Source of the DNA: a virus | DNA length: 31,603 nt | IMG/VR virus record: IMGVR_UViG_3300020475_000689 | Span: 1-31,603 of that record | Reading direction: 5' to 3' (one strand) | Shown here: positions 21,927-28,068 of the stretch, in pieces | Position numbering within the stretch: position 1 is the stretch's first letter | Layout of the letters: the number at the start of each line of letters is the position of its first letter | Translations under genes and position numbers: made by a program | The notes under the pieces: model-generated | The model's database searches: none | Seen by the model: only the letters and a program-made list of their open reading frames with translations | What the model was told of the DNA's origin: nothing

Positions 21927-23054
21927 ATGGAATGGAAATGTGAATTAGTATTATCAAATGAGGATGCACAATACGCTGCATCTAAAATTGAAGAATACTA
22001 TAATCAGTTTGACGATATGAGTGAATACTTTCGTAAAGTAAAACTTGAGAGAGTAGAAGAAATGCCAACACCTTTGTTGGGTATGAATGTATCAGATGAT
22101 TTCTTTCAAGACTTTACAGTACATCCAAATGATATGGATTTTATTATTGACTGGAATCCAGTACCACAAGTTTATCATGATTACTTAAGTGTAGTATCTT
22201 CTCAAGTAATAGAAATGAGTAATCCAGGCCGCAAAGTTATCTTTATGGTTAGAGAAAAAAACTCTCGTAAGATTGTAGGTTTTGGTAGATTAGGTTCACC
22301 TATGATGAACATTAAACCAAGAAACACATACTTTGGAGAAGTTCTTAGTGCAAATGAAATGCCAGTATTCAACAAACATGCATTGATGGGTATGATAATT
22401 ATTCCAGTACAACCATTTGGATTTAATTATCTTGGTGGTAAACTACTTGCACTAATGTGTCTATCACATGAGTTGAGAGAGGTTGTAAACAAAAAGTATG
22501 ACATGGATATGTGTCATTTTGAAACTACATCCTTATATGGTTCATCTAAAAGTATGTCTCAGTATGATGGACTTAAACCTTTTATAAAAGGACAAGGACT
22601 AACTGAAAGTAAGTTTGCACCATTAATGAATGATGAATATTTTAGAGATTTAGAAAAATGGTTTGTGGAAAAGAATGATGGAACACCACTTGTATGGCCT
22701 GAAGCATCAAGTAGAAAAATGAAATGTCAAGCAACAATGGTAAGTATTATAAAAAGATGTTTAGATGATAATACACATTTTAAACAAGTAATGAAGGATG
22801 CAGAAGATTTACAAGAAAGAAAAAGATACTATGTTTCAACTATGGGATTCAGTAATGTCAAAGAAGTTATTACTGGTAAAGAAACAGAATTAAAAAGAGC
22901 AGAGAATTACGATAGATTTTCAATGGACAATTTAGTTCAATGGTGGAAAGTCAAAGCATCAAAAAGATATGAAAACTTATTGACAGATGGACGACTTAGG
23001 ACTATAATGGAAGTATGGAATGAAAATCCAGATGATATAGATATTATTAGATAA
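21927..23054 (+). CDS. DruA-like (DUF4338-type) protein
   Basis: 375 residues. The central region matches, in pattern, the DUF4338 family to which DruA of the Druantia defence system belongs: KVIFMVREKNSRKIVGFGRL (103-122), a strand-loop with MIIIPVQPFGFNYLGGKLLAL (156-176), SHELREVVNKKY, then HFETTSLYGSSKSMSQYDGL (198-217) and FIKGQGLT. The biochemical role of this family is not settled. The N- and C-terminal segments are unassigned; the C-terminus is basic and helical. The ATG at 21927 follows TATAAT by six bases; an upstream in-frame TTG at 21909 lies in the promoter. The stop is one base before tRNA-Gly. Confidence 0.5.
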   Translation: MEWKCELVLSNEDAQYAASKIEEYYNQFDDMSEYFRKVKLERVEEMPTPLLGMNVSDDFFQDFTVHPNDMDFIIDWNPVPQVYHDYLSVVSSQVIEMSNPGRKVIFMVREKNSRKIVGFGRLGSPMMNIKPRNTYFGEVLSANEMPVFNKHALMGMIIIPVQPFGFNYLGGKLLALMCLSHELREVVNKKYDMDMCHFETTSLYGSSKSMSQYDGLKPFIKGQGLTESKFAPLMNDEYFRDLEKWFVEKNDGTPLVWPEASSRKMKCQATMVSIIKRCLDDNTHFKQVMKDAEDLQERKRYYVSTMGFSNVKEVITGKETELKRAENYDRFSMDNLVQWWKVKASKRYENLLTDGRLRTIMEVWNENPDDIDIIR

Positions 23055-23055
23055 T

Positions 23056-23130
23056 GCGGGAGTAGTATAATGGTTATTACCAAAGGTTTCCAACCTTTAG
23101 ATGAAAGTTCGATTCTTTCCTTCCGCTCCA
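23056..23130 (+). tRNA. tRNA-Gly(TCC)
   Basis: Cloverleaf with encoded CCA. Acceptor GCGGGAG pairs with CTTCCGC (one G-T). Anticodon stem AAAGG/CCTTT with loop TTTCCAA gives anticodon TCC, which reads GGA. T-arm GAAAGTTCGATTCTTTC. It starts one base after the preceding stop codon and ends seven bases before the next ATG, so it must be processed from an mRNA. Confidence 0.95.
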
Positions 23131-23137
23131 TTTTATT

Positions 23138-23545
23138 ATGAAAAAAGTAGGATTTACATGTGGTGCATTTGACTTATTACATTCTGGACATGTAGTGATG
23201 ATGAAAGAAGCAAAAGATAATTGTGATTATCTAATTGTAGGATTACAAACAGACCCATCAATTGATAGACAAGAAAAGAGTCAACCAGTTCAATCTGTAT
23301 ATGAAAGATTTATACAACTAGATGCAATCAAGTATGTTGATGAGATTATACCTTATGATACTGAACAAAGTTTACTTGATTTATTAGAAGCAACAAAACC
23401 CATCCACCTAAGATTTATAGGAGAGGATTGGTCAAACAAAGAATTTACAGGAAAAGGACTTCATGAAGTCTACTATACTAGTAGAGAACATTCCTTTTCA
23501 ACCAGTAATCTCAAAGAAAAAGTAATAAGTCAAAATATTGAATGA
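23138..23545 (+). CDS. Cytidylyltransferase (glycerol-3-phosphate type)
   Basis: 135 residues of the nucleotidyltransferase alpha/beta phosphodiesterase family, which transfer CMP from CTP to a phosphorylated alcohol, making for example CDP-glycerol. Visible motifs: GAFDLLHSGHV with H15 and H18 of the HxGH box, VGLQTDPS, YERFIQLDAIKYVDEIIPY, and SREHSFSTSNLKEKV in place of the RTxGISTT motif. The product may feed a glycan made with the nearby glycosyltransferases (inference). Its last four bases overlap the next start (ATGA). Confidence 0.82.
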   Translation: MKKVGFTCGAFDLLHSGHVVMMKEAKDNCDYLIVGLQTDPSIDRQEKSQPVQSVYERFIQLDAIKYVDEIIPYDTEQSLLDLLEATKPIHLRFIGEDWSNKEFTGKGLHEVYYTSREHSFSTSNLKEKVISQNIE

Positions 23546-24012
23546 ACTATCTTCAAGAAATTCTAGGATACACAGAAAATGAAAATAAAGTATGTGTAAA
23601 GTGTGGTGAAAGTAAACACATAACAGAATTTGGTCATAGAGCATTTAATAAGGGAGATATTCCACAGACTTATAACTTTTGTAAATCATGTGCAAAGATA
23701 CAATCTACTGCACTTAGGAAAATGAAAAAAACTATTTCTTTTCCAGATAAAGATTACGAATGTCCTGGCTGTCAAATGACAGAAAAACAAATACTGGACA
23801 AATGGAAGTCTTTCCAGTATACTGATGGTAAGAAATGGAAAAGCTCAAAAAGAACAGTTTGGAGATTAGACCACGACCACAATAATTTAACACCAAGAGA
23901 ATATCTTTGTGATTATTGTAATAATACTGTTGGTCGTTGTGAATCCCCAAAAACCCTTCGTACTCTTGCAAAGTACCTAGAAAAATATGGAGTAAATGAT
24001 GAATCCCTTTGA
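23542..24012 (+). CDS. 49: Endonuclease VII-like HNH nuclease (gp49 type)
   Basis: 156 residues. The C-terminal half carries the recombination endonuclease VII signature: a zinc-binding CPGC (74-77), WRLDHDHNN (D110, H111, D112, H113), then YLCDYCNNTVGRCESP with C123, C126 and N128. T4 gp49 resolves Holliday junctions and branched DNA before packaging. The N-terminal half has an extra zinc knuckle (C18, C21, C47, C50) not typical of T4 gp49, so it could be a related HNH protein with another job. It sits just upstream of gp62, and the genes overlap by 14 bases. Confidence 0.8.
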   Translation: MNYLQEILGYTENENKVCVKCGESKHITEFGHRAFNKGDIPQTYNFCKSCAKIQSTALRKMKKTISFPDKDYECPGCQMTEKQILDKWKSFQYTDGKKWKSSKRTVWRLDHDHNNLTPREYLCDYCNNTVGRCESPKTLRTLAKYLEKYGVNDESL

Positions 24013-24376
24013 TTTTGTAAATGCAGTAACATATACCAAGAAAGATATCATGGTAGATGATGTGTCAAAGAAAGGATATTCAGCATTTCTTACCAACAAA
24101 AGTCTTAGTTATCACCAAGACTGCATTCTATATGTTAACGAAATGAACTTGAAATCTCACCTAGATTCGACTCTTCAATTTCATTATTTCCTAAATACTT
24201 TAAGAAAACGAAAAAGGTTTGCAAAATGGAGTAAACCTAAAGTATTAGAGAACATGAAAGTCATTGCAACTTATTATGACTGTTCTATGACCAAAGCAGA
24301 GGAGTACTATAAAATTCTATCTGCAAAGGAAATAAAGATTATGAAAGAGAGAATGAATAAAGGTGGGAGACAATAA
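23999..24376 (+). CDS. 62: gp62 clamp loader small subunit
   Basis: Partner of gp44 in the clamp loader. The 125-residue product is shorter than T4 gp62 (187) but like the short forms of marine T4-like phages. It aligns in the core: GYSAFLTNKSLSYHQDCILYVNEMN, then FHYFLNTLRKRKRFAKWSKP (T4: NYLMAAVPRGKRYGKWAK) and the TKAEEYYKILS segment. GGAG lies six bases before this ATG; another ATG one codon upstream has poor spacing. It is followed by regA with a one-base overlap (TAATG), preserving the T4 order 62-regA. Confidence 0.82.
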   Translation: MNPFDFVNAVTYTKKDIMVDDVSKKGYSAFLTNKSLSYHQDCILYVNEMNLKSHLDSTLQFHYFLNTLRKRKRFAKWSKPKVLENMKVIATYYDCSMTKAEEYYKILSAKEIKIMKERMNKGGRQ

Positions 24377-24774
24377 TGAGTTATGACCTCTCCAACATGG
24401 TAGAGGTAGAGTTAAAACAACAGGATGATTTTCTAAAAGTAAAAGAAACACTTACTCGTATAGGTGTTGCGTCCAGAAAAGAAAAAATACTTTACCAATC
24501 TTGCCATATACTTCACAAACGAGGTAGATATTTCCTCGTGCATTTTAAAGAATTATTCTTACTAGATGGTAAGGATAGTAGTCTAATTGATTCTGATATT
24601 GGAAGAAGGAATGCAATTGCACGACTTCTAGAAGAATGGGGATTACTCAAAGTGATATCTAACAACCACCAAGACCCAATTGCACCAATGTCCCAGATTA
24701 AAGTTTTACCTCACAAAGAAAAAACTGAATGGGAACTTATACCAAAGTACAACATCGGAGTAGTTAATAAGTAA
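24376..24774 (+). CDS. regA: RegA translational repressor
   Basis: Binds the start regions of many early phage mRNAs and blocks translation in T4, including messages of the clamp and clamp-loader genes. The 132 residues match T4 RegA (122 aa) closely: VEVELKQQDDFLKVKETLTR, then LYQSCHILHKRGRYFLVHFKE, RRNAIARLLEEWGL, and WELIPKYNIG at the end. A purine-rich GGTGGGAGA precedes the start. It is followed by a small gene with another TAATG junction. Confidence 0.95.
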   Translation: MSYDLSNMVEVELKQQDDFLKVKETLTRIGVASRKEKILYQSCHILHKRGRYFLVHFKELFLLDGKDSSLIDSDIGRRNAIARLLEEWGLLKVISNNHQDPIAPMSQIKVLPHKEKTEWELIPKYNIGVVNK

Positions 24775-24983
24775 TGTTTCAATTAATAATGACAGTGCTA
24801 AAAGTTGTTCTCAAGACACCATTTGTAAAAAATAATAAAACTATATTGAAACTTGATAAGTGGTTAGAATATAAAATTGGTCTTGATATAATAAAACAAG
24901 AACAAAAATGGTTCGTAAAACATCCACTTTTACTAGAAAGAATTGAAAAATTAGAAACAGATGTAGAAAAACTTAAGAAATAG
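24774..24983 (+). CDS. Small hypothetical protein (69 aa)
   Basis: Not recognised. An amphipathic or weakly hydrophobic N-terminus (FQLIMTVLKVVLKTPFV), then lysine-rich helices ending in a coiled-coil-like ERIEKLETDVEKLKK. Its ATG overlaps the regA stop (TAATG). It is the last gene of the gp62-regA run; its end overlaps a possible minus-strand peptide gene by 11 bases. Confidence 0.65.
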   Translation: MFQLIMTVLKVVLKTPFVKNNKTILKLDKWLEYKIGLDIIKQEQKWFVKHPLLLERIEKLETDVEKLKK

Positions 24984-25080
24984 TATCTACAATCCCTGCC
25001 TTTTTACATACTTTATTGAGTCTACCAGACTTCATTAGTTTGTGGAATCCCTTCCACTGTTCTTTTAAAAATATAATCAT
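24973..25080 (-). CDS. Possible minus-strand peptide (35 aa)
   Basis: On the minus strand, ATG (plus 25078-25080) opens a 35-codon frame to TAA (plus 24973-24975) that fills most of an otherwise empty 190-base gap. The product is basic and helical: FLKEQWKGFHKLMKSGRLNK, then VCKKAGIVDTIS. Composition looks protein-like rather than random. No ribosome binding site is clear, and only a weak promoter could lie upstream. It would be the only minus-strand protein gene here, so confidence is low. Confidence 0.35.
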   Translation of the reverse strand: MIIFLKEQWKGFHKLMKSGRLNKVCKKAGIVDTIS

Positions 25081-25090
25081 ACTTATATTT

Positions 25091-25129
25091 ATGTCACATA
25101 AATGTCACAATTGACACACTTTTGTGACA
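25091..25129. repeat. TGTCACA repeat cluster, candidate operator
   Basis: ATGTCACA occurs twice head-to-tail (25091 and 25102), followed by TTGACACA (25111) and the inverted TTGTGACA (25122). TGTCACA (25103-25109) and TGTGACA (25123-25129) form a perfect inverted repeat. The cluster lies between a possible leftward peptide gene and the rightward gene at 25171 and just upstream of its late promoter. TTGACA at 25111 could also be a -35. Confidence 0.5.
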
Positions 25130-25154
25130 ATTTAGATATATAGATATAAACTCT

Positions 25155-25162
25155 TATAAATA
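25155..25162 (+). promoter_or_regulatory. T4-type late promoter TATAAATA
   Basis: Exact late -10 element eight bases before the ATG at 25171. A start about six bases downstream leaves a leader of only two to three bases. Confidence 0.75.
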
Positions 25163-25170
25163 CTATAACT

Positions 25171-25410
25171 ATGCCAGTAAAATATAAACCAACTGTTAAT
25201 GTTGTGAAACGAGGTTCTAATCAAAGAATCATCGAACATCACTATATGAAAACTCAATCAATAAAAGAGTTGTTACAATGTTATAATAATGATAACACGA
25301 AACCCAAACTCAGACAAAAAGTAAAAAACGAGTTGATTAGAAGAAAACAGTTGGGTCTAGTTAATATAATAACTAGAGATGAATCTGGTAATGTATCTGA
25401 GTTCAAATAG
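25171..25410 (+). CDS. Small conserved marine-phage protein (79 aa)
   Basis: Begins MPVKYKPT and continues with IIEHHYMKTQSIKELLQ, YNNDNTKPKLRQKVKNELIRR. In my recollection very similar short basic proteins are common in T4-like cyanophages; function unknown. No ribosome binding site, with the late promoter just upstream. It is followed by a small membrane protein and an Fe-S carrier gene, probably on the same message. Confidence 0.75.
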   Translation: MPVKYKPTVNVVKRGSNQRIIEHHYMKTQSIKELLQCYNNDNTKPKLRQKVKNELIRRKQLGLVNIITRDESGNVSEFK

Positions 25411-25421
25411 AGGAAAACAAC

Positions 25422-25595
25422 ATGAATATGATTGTTGAATACTGTAAAGGTAGACTTGCAGAACTATCGTCTTTAGATGGTGCTGTTATAGTTGGTATCT
25501 CACTCGGAGTATTAGTACTAAGTCCAATCGTACATTGGTTAGCTTGGGCAGGACTTGCTTATGGAGCCTATAGAATACTCAAATCCGACAGCTAA
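25422..25595 (+). CDS. Small membrane protein (57 aa)
   Basis: ATG 25422 to TAA 25593-25595, with AGAGGA eight bases upstream. A short polar start is followed by a long hydrophobic region (AVIVGISLGVLVLSPIVHWL then AWAGLAYGAY), one or two membrane segments. Function unknown. It overlaps the Fe-S carrier gene by 35 bases. Confidence 0.6.
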   Translation: MNMIVEYCKGRLAELSSLDGAVIVGISLGVLVLSPIVHWLAWAGLAYGAYRILKSDS

Positions 25596-25911
25596 TATCG
25601 AACTGACTGATTCTGCAATTGTACAATTGTTGAAAAGGACAGAGGATAGAGGTGTCTCTGAGATAAGGTTAGGAATCACTGGTGGTGGTTGTGGTGGATA
25701 TGAATACATATTTGACTACAACTCTTCCAGTGACCCTTCTGACCATGTTCTAGACTTTGGTAAGTTCTCTATTCATGTCGATAATATGTCTCTACCCTAT
25801 CTTAATAATCTAGTTCTAGATTATGTAAAGAATGGAATTCAAGAAGAATTCACATTTACAAACCCAAATGTTACTGCATCATGTGGATGTGGTGTCTCAA
25901 TGACATTTTAA
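25561..25911 (+). CDS. A-type Fe-S cluster carrier (IscA/HesB-like)
   Basis: 116 residues of the HesB/IscA/ErpA family, which passes iron-sulfur clusters to target proteins. The three ligand cysteines are present: C44 in GGGCGGYEY, and C108 and C110 in ASCGCGVSMTF. The family fold is visible in IELTDSAIVQLLKR and LGITGGGC. HesB-like genes are known in marine T4-like phages. ATG 25561 is chosen; an in-frame TTG at 25555 is possible. The client protein is unknown; no Fe-S enzyme is evident in the window. Confidence 0.9.
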   Translation: MEPIEYSNPTANIELTDSAIVQLLKRTEDRGVSEIRLGITGGGCGGYEYIFDYNSSSDPSDHVLDFGKFSIHVDNMSLPYLNNLVLDYVKNGIQEEFTFTNPNVTASCGCGVSMTF

Positions 25912-25945
25912 TTTGATAATAATATCAGTTTAAGACCTCTCAAAG

Positions 25946-25953
25946 TATAAATA
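25946..25953 (+). promoter_or_regulatory. T4-type late promoter TATAAATA for the curli-like operon
   Basis: Exact late -10 element in the 61-base gap before 25973. The predicted start (near 25959) leaves a 14-base leader containing AGGAGAG (25963-25969), a conventional ribosome binding site. No other promoter or terminator is obvious between here and the right edge. Confidence 0.78.
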
Positions 25954-25972
25954 CTTACGAACAGGAGAGATT

Positions 25973-26266
25973 ATGTCTTTATTGAATTTTATGAGTGAAG
26001 TGGGTGTTCCGATTTTTGGGGCAGTCGTAATGGCGTTTTTCATATTTTTAAGTATGAAATACATCTTTGACTCTGTTATTGGACAAATTAAAAGTACAGA
26101 AAATATTATAAAAATGTTGGAAACTCGTGCATCGGTCATGAACAACGACATATTAAGAATCGATTTATTAGTTAGTAGTGCATTAGAATTAACTCCACCT
26201 ATTGATAGAGTGGCTAGAGCAGAAAACTTTGTAGAGGATGGCAAAATCGATGCAAGAAGAGATTGA
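25973..26266 (+). CDS. Membrane/coiled-coil protein A (BhlA-like layout)
   Basis: 97 residues: a short N-terminus (NFMSEVGVP), one membrane segment (about 11-32, IFGAVVMAFFIFLSMKYIF), then a coiled-coil tail (GQIKSTENIIKMLETR). The EVGVP before the membrane segment parallels EFGFP in the next gene, so the two look like diverged paralogues. The layout resembles small BhlA/UviB-type holin-like proteins; holin activity, or an inner-membrane role in the curli-like locus, are both only inferences. It is the first gene after the late promoter and overlaps the next by one base. Confidence 0.7.
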   Translation: MSLLNFMSEVGVPIFGAVVMAFFIFLSMKYIFDSVIGQIKSTENIIKMLETRASVMNNDILRIDLLVSSALELTPPIDRVARAENFVEDGKIDARRD

Positions 26267-26532
26267 TGGAGAAAATTGCCCAAATAATAGCAGAATTCGG
26301 ATTTCCAGTCGCAATGGCACTGGGTATGGGTTACTTTATCTATTACACATGGAAGTTTATTACTGTTGAAGTAAAACCAGCACTAGGTCGAATGTTTGCA
26401 TCAAGTATCAAACTTACAGACCAATTAAGAATGTTAGACCAAGACATGATAAGACTACAAGAAAAAATTAATGTGGTTTTAGAATATAGGGAGCGTCAAA
26501 AATACTTGGAAGAGGAAAAGGGGAATGAATAG
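26266..26532 (+). CDS. Membrane/coiled-coil protein B (BhlA-like layout)
   Basis: 88 residues: MEKIAQIIAEFGFPVAMALG leads into one membrane segment (about 12-34), followed by a charged, coiled-coil-prone tail (TDQLRMLDQDMIRLQEKINV). Start and membrane segment resemble BhlA-type proteins and its upstream neighbour. ATG 26266 is used (TGATG junction); an in-frame TTG at 26263 is the only alternative. The end overlaps the csgF-like gene by eight bases. Confidence 0.7.
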   Translation: MEKIAQIIAEFGFPVAMALGMGYFIYYTWKFITVEVKPALGRMFASSIKLTDQLRMLDQDMIRLQEKINVVLEYRERQKYLEEEKGNE

Positions 26533-27046
26533 ATATTTAATAACATCAATATTGTTTGGTTCGATAATAATGATGACATTATCACAAGGACTATTAGCAG
26601 ATGAAATTAAACATAAGTTTAAGAACCCATCATTTTCTGGAATAGGGTCAGGCGCACATTATCTTACGATTGAGAACCAAGAGTTCAGCAGAAAACAAGC
26701 AATCGAAGATGCACTTGAGTCTGCAAGAAAAGCTGCAGAAAGAGAAGCAGATAATACAACACTTGCAAAATTTATTAGAAATTTAGAGAGCAGAATTTAT
26801 GCTCAAATGGCAAAACAATTAGTTGAATCTATGTTTTCAAATGATAACCCAGTAAGATTTGGGTCATTTGTTTTAGAGGGTTCTACAGTTACATACGAGG
26901 TTATTACCAACGAAGATGGGACAGAGTTCATTAGAATGACTATTATTGACCAAGAAGGTTCATCAACAGTTATCGAAATACCAATAGGTACAGGTTACTT
27001 TGGAGATGATGGTTCTGGTTCATCTGATGGTGATGGAGGCGGTTAA
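26525..27046 (+). CDS. csgF: CsgF-like curli assembly factor
   Basis: In E. coli, CsgF is secreted through CsgG, caps the pore and couples subunit export to fibre nucleation at the cell surface. The 173-residue product has a signal peptide (residues 1 to about 25, ending GLLA) and the CsgF N-terminal signature FKNPSFSGIGSGAHYL (32-47; E. coli FRNPNFGGNPNNG...LL), which is the segment that binds CsgG. A helical middle (SRIYAQMAKQLVESMF) and strands with VTYEVITN and STVIEIPIG follow, as in CsgF. The last 20 residues are a Gly/Ser/Asp tail. AAAGGGG precedes the ATG. Overlaps csgG by one base (TAATG). Confidence 0.87.
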   Translation: MNRYLITSILFGSIIMMTLSQGLLADEIKHKFKNPSFSGIGSGAHYLTIENQEFSRKQAIEDALESARKAAEREADNTTLAKFIRNLESRIYAQMAKQLVESMFSNDNPVRFGSFVLEGSTVTYEVITNEDGTEFIRMTIIDQEGSSTVIEIPIGTGYFGDDGSGSSDGDGGG

Positions 27047-28068
27047 TGAAATGGTTTTCCATACTAACTCTTGCAATCTTAACAGGATGTGCATCAACAC
27101 CTAAGTTCTCGGAGAACCCAGCTGATTGTGCATATGAGACTGGAAGATTTGATGAGGGGTTTAGTAAAGATGTTGTTACTGGAGTTGCAAAGGTTTGGAC
27201 ACGACAATACATTTGTGTTGAAAGTCCAATAGTTGTAAAACTTCCAGCATATCTGGAACTATTACAGTTACCACCAGCAAAAGAAAAACCTATTGTTGCA
27301 GTATATAAGTTTCAAGATTTAACAGGTCAAAGAAAACAATTAGACCAGTATGCATCGTTCTCGACAGCAGTGACACAAGGTGCAGATGCAATGTTGATAG
27401 ATGCACTAAAAACTGCTGGTGGTGGAACATGGTTTAGAGTTGTAGAAAGAACAGGATTAGACCACCTAGTAAGAGAAAGACAAATTATTCGTTCTGCAAG
27501 AAAAGAATGGGCAGATGCAAAAGGTGAAGATGCAAAAGGAATTGCACCTATGCTCTTTGCTGGCATGATTATTGAAGGTGGGGTTATAGGTTATGATACT
27601 AATATCAAAACTGGCGGAAAAGGTGCCAGAACACTTGGTATTGGATTTAGTAAACAGTATCGACAAGATGCTGTAACAGTTTCAATTAGAGCTGTTTCTG
27701 TTTTAACAGGAGAAGTTTTATTAAATGTACAGACTCGGAAAACTATTTTGAGTTATGGTTCTGGAGGCGATGTGTTTAGATTCATCGAAGAAGGTACTCA
27801 ACTAATAGAAATCGAGGATGGGGTGGGTAATAATGAGTCAGTGACATACGCAACACGAAGTGCTATTGAGGCAGGAGTGTTGGAATTAATATACCAAGGC
27901 CACGACAGGGGTTATTGGATAATAGAGGAAGGTCATAGACATCCTCACAATAGTGATGGGACTAATGATAAACATGCTGTGGACGCATGGTATGATGAAG
28001 TAGAAAAAATCACTGGTGAGGAAATAGAACCTTTCGAGGAGCTTGAAGAAAATGAAGAAACTAATTAG
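27046..28068 (+). CDS. csgG: CsgG-like curli secretion channel lipoprotein
   Basis: CsgG forms the outer-membrane pore that exports curli subunits. The 340 residues begin with a lipoprotein signal (lipobox LTGC, C15) and match E. coli CsgG across the pore domain: IVAVYKFQDLTGQ, FSTAVTQGADAMLIDALK, FRVVERTGLDHLVRERQIIR, GGVIGYDTNIKTGGKGARTLGIG, QDAVTVSIRAVSVLTGEVL, RKTILSYG, and AIEAGVLELI...DRGYW. F105 corresponds to the constriction phenylalanine. It is longer than E. coli CsgG (277): an extra segment of about 30 residues with C28 and C57 follows the lipobox, and an acidic C-terminal tail is added. GGAGG lies six bases before the start. Confidence 0.95.
   Translation: MKWFSILTLAILTGCASTPKFSENPADCAYETGRFDEGFSKDVVTGVAKVWTRQYICVESPIVVKLPAYLELLQLPPAKEKPIVAVYKFQDLTGQRKQLDQYASFSTAVTQGADAMLIDALKTAGGGTWFRVVERTGLDHLVRERQIIRSARKEWADAKGEDAKGIAPMLFAGMIIEGGVIGYDTNIKTGGKGARTLGIGFSKQYRQDAVTVSIRAVSVLTGEVLLNVQTRKTILSYGSGGDVFRFIEEGTQLIEIEDGVGNNESVTYATRSAIEAGVLELIYQGHDRGYWIIEEGHRHPHNSDGTNDKHAVDAWYDEVEKITGEEIEPFEELEENEETN

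Noticed and set aside
22937-23131. Minus-strand frame starting MERKERIELSSKGWKP
   Set aside because: Antisense to tRNA-Gly and the end of the DruA-like gene; another tRNA mirror artefact.
25042-25066. GTGGAA/TTCCAC hairpin as a terminator after the 24774 gene
   Set aside because: Only six pairs and an interrupted T stretch; it also falls in the possible minus-strand peptide frame.
26989-26998. ATAGGTACAG inside csgF as a promoter motif
   Set aside because: Coding sequence with no -35 or TATAAT at the family spacing.
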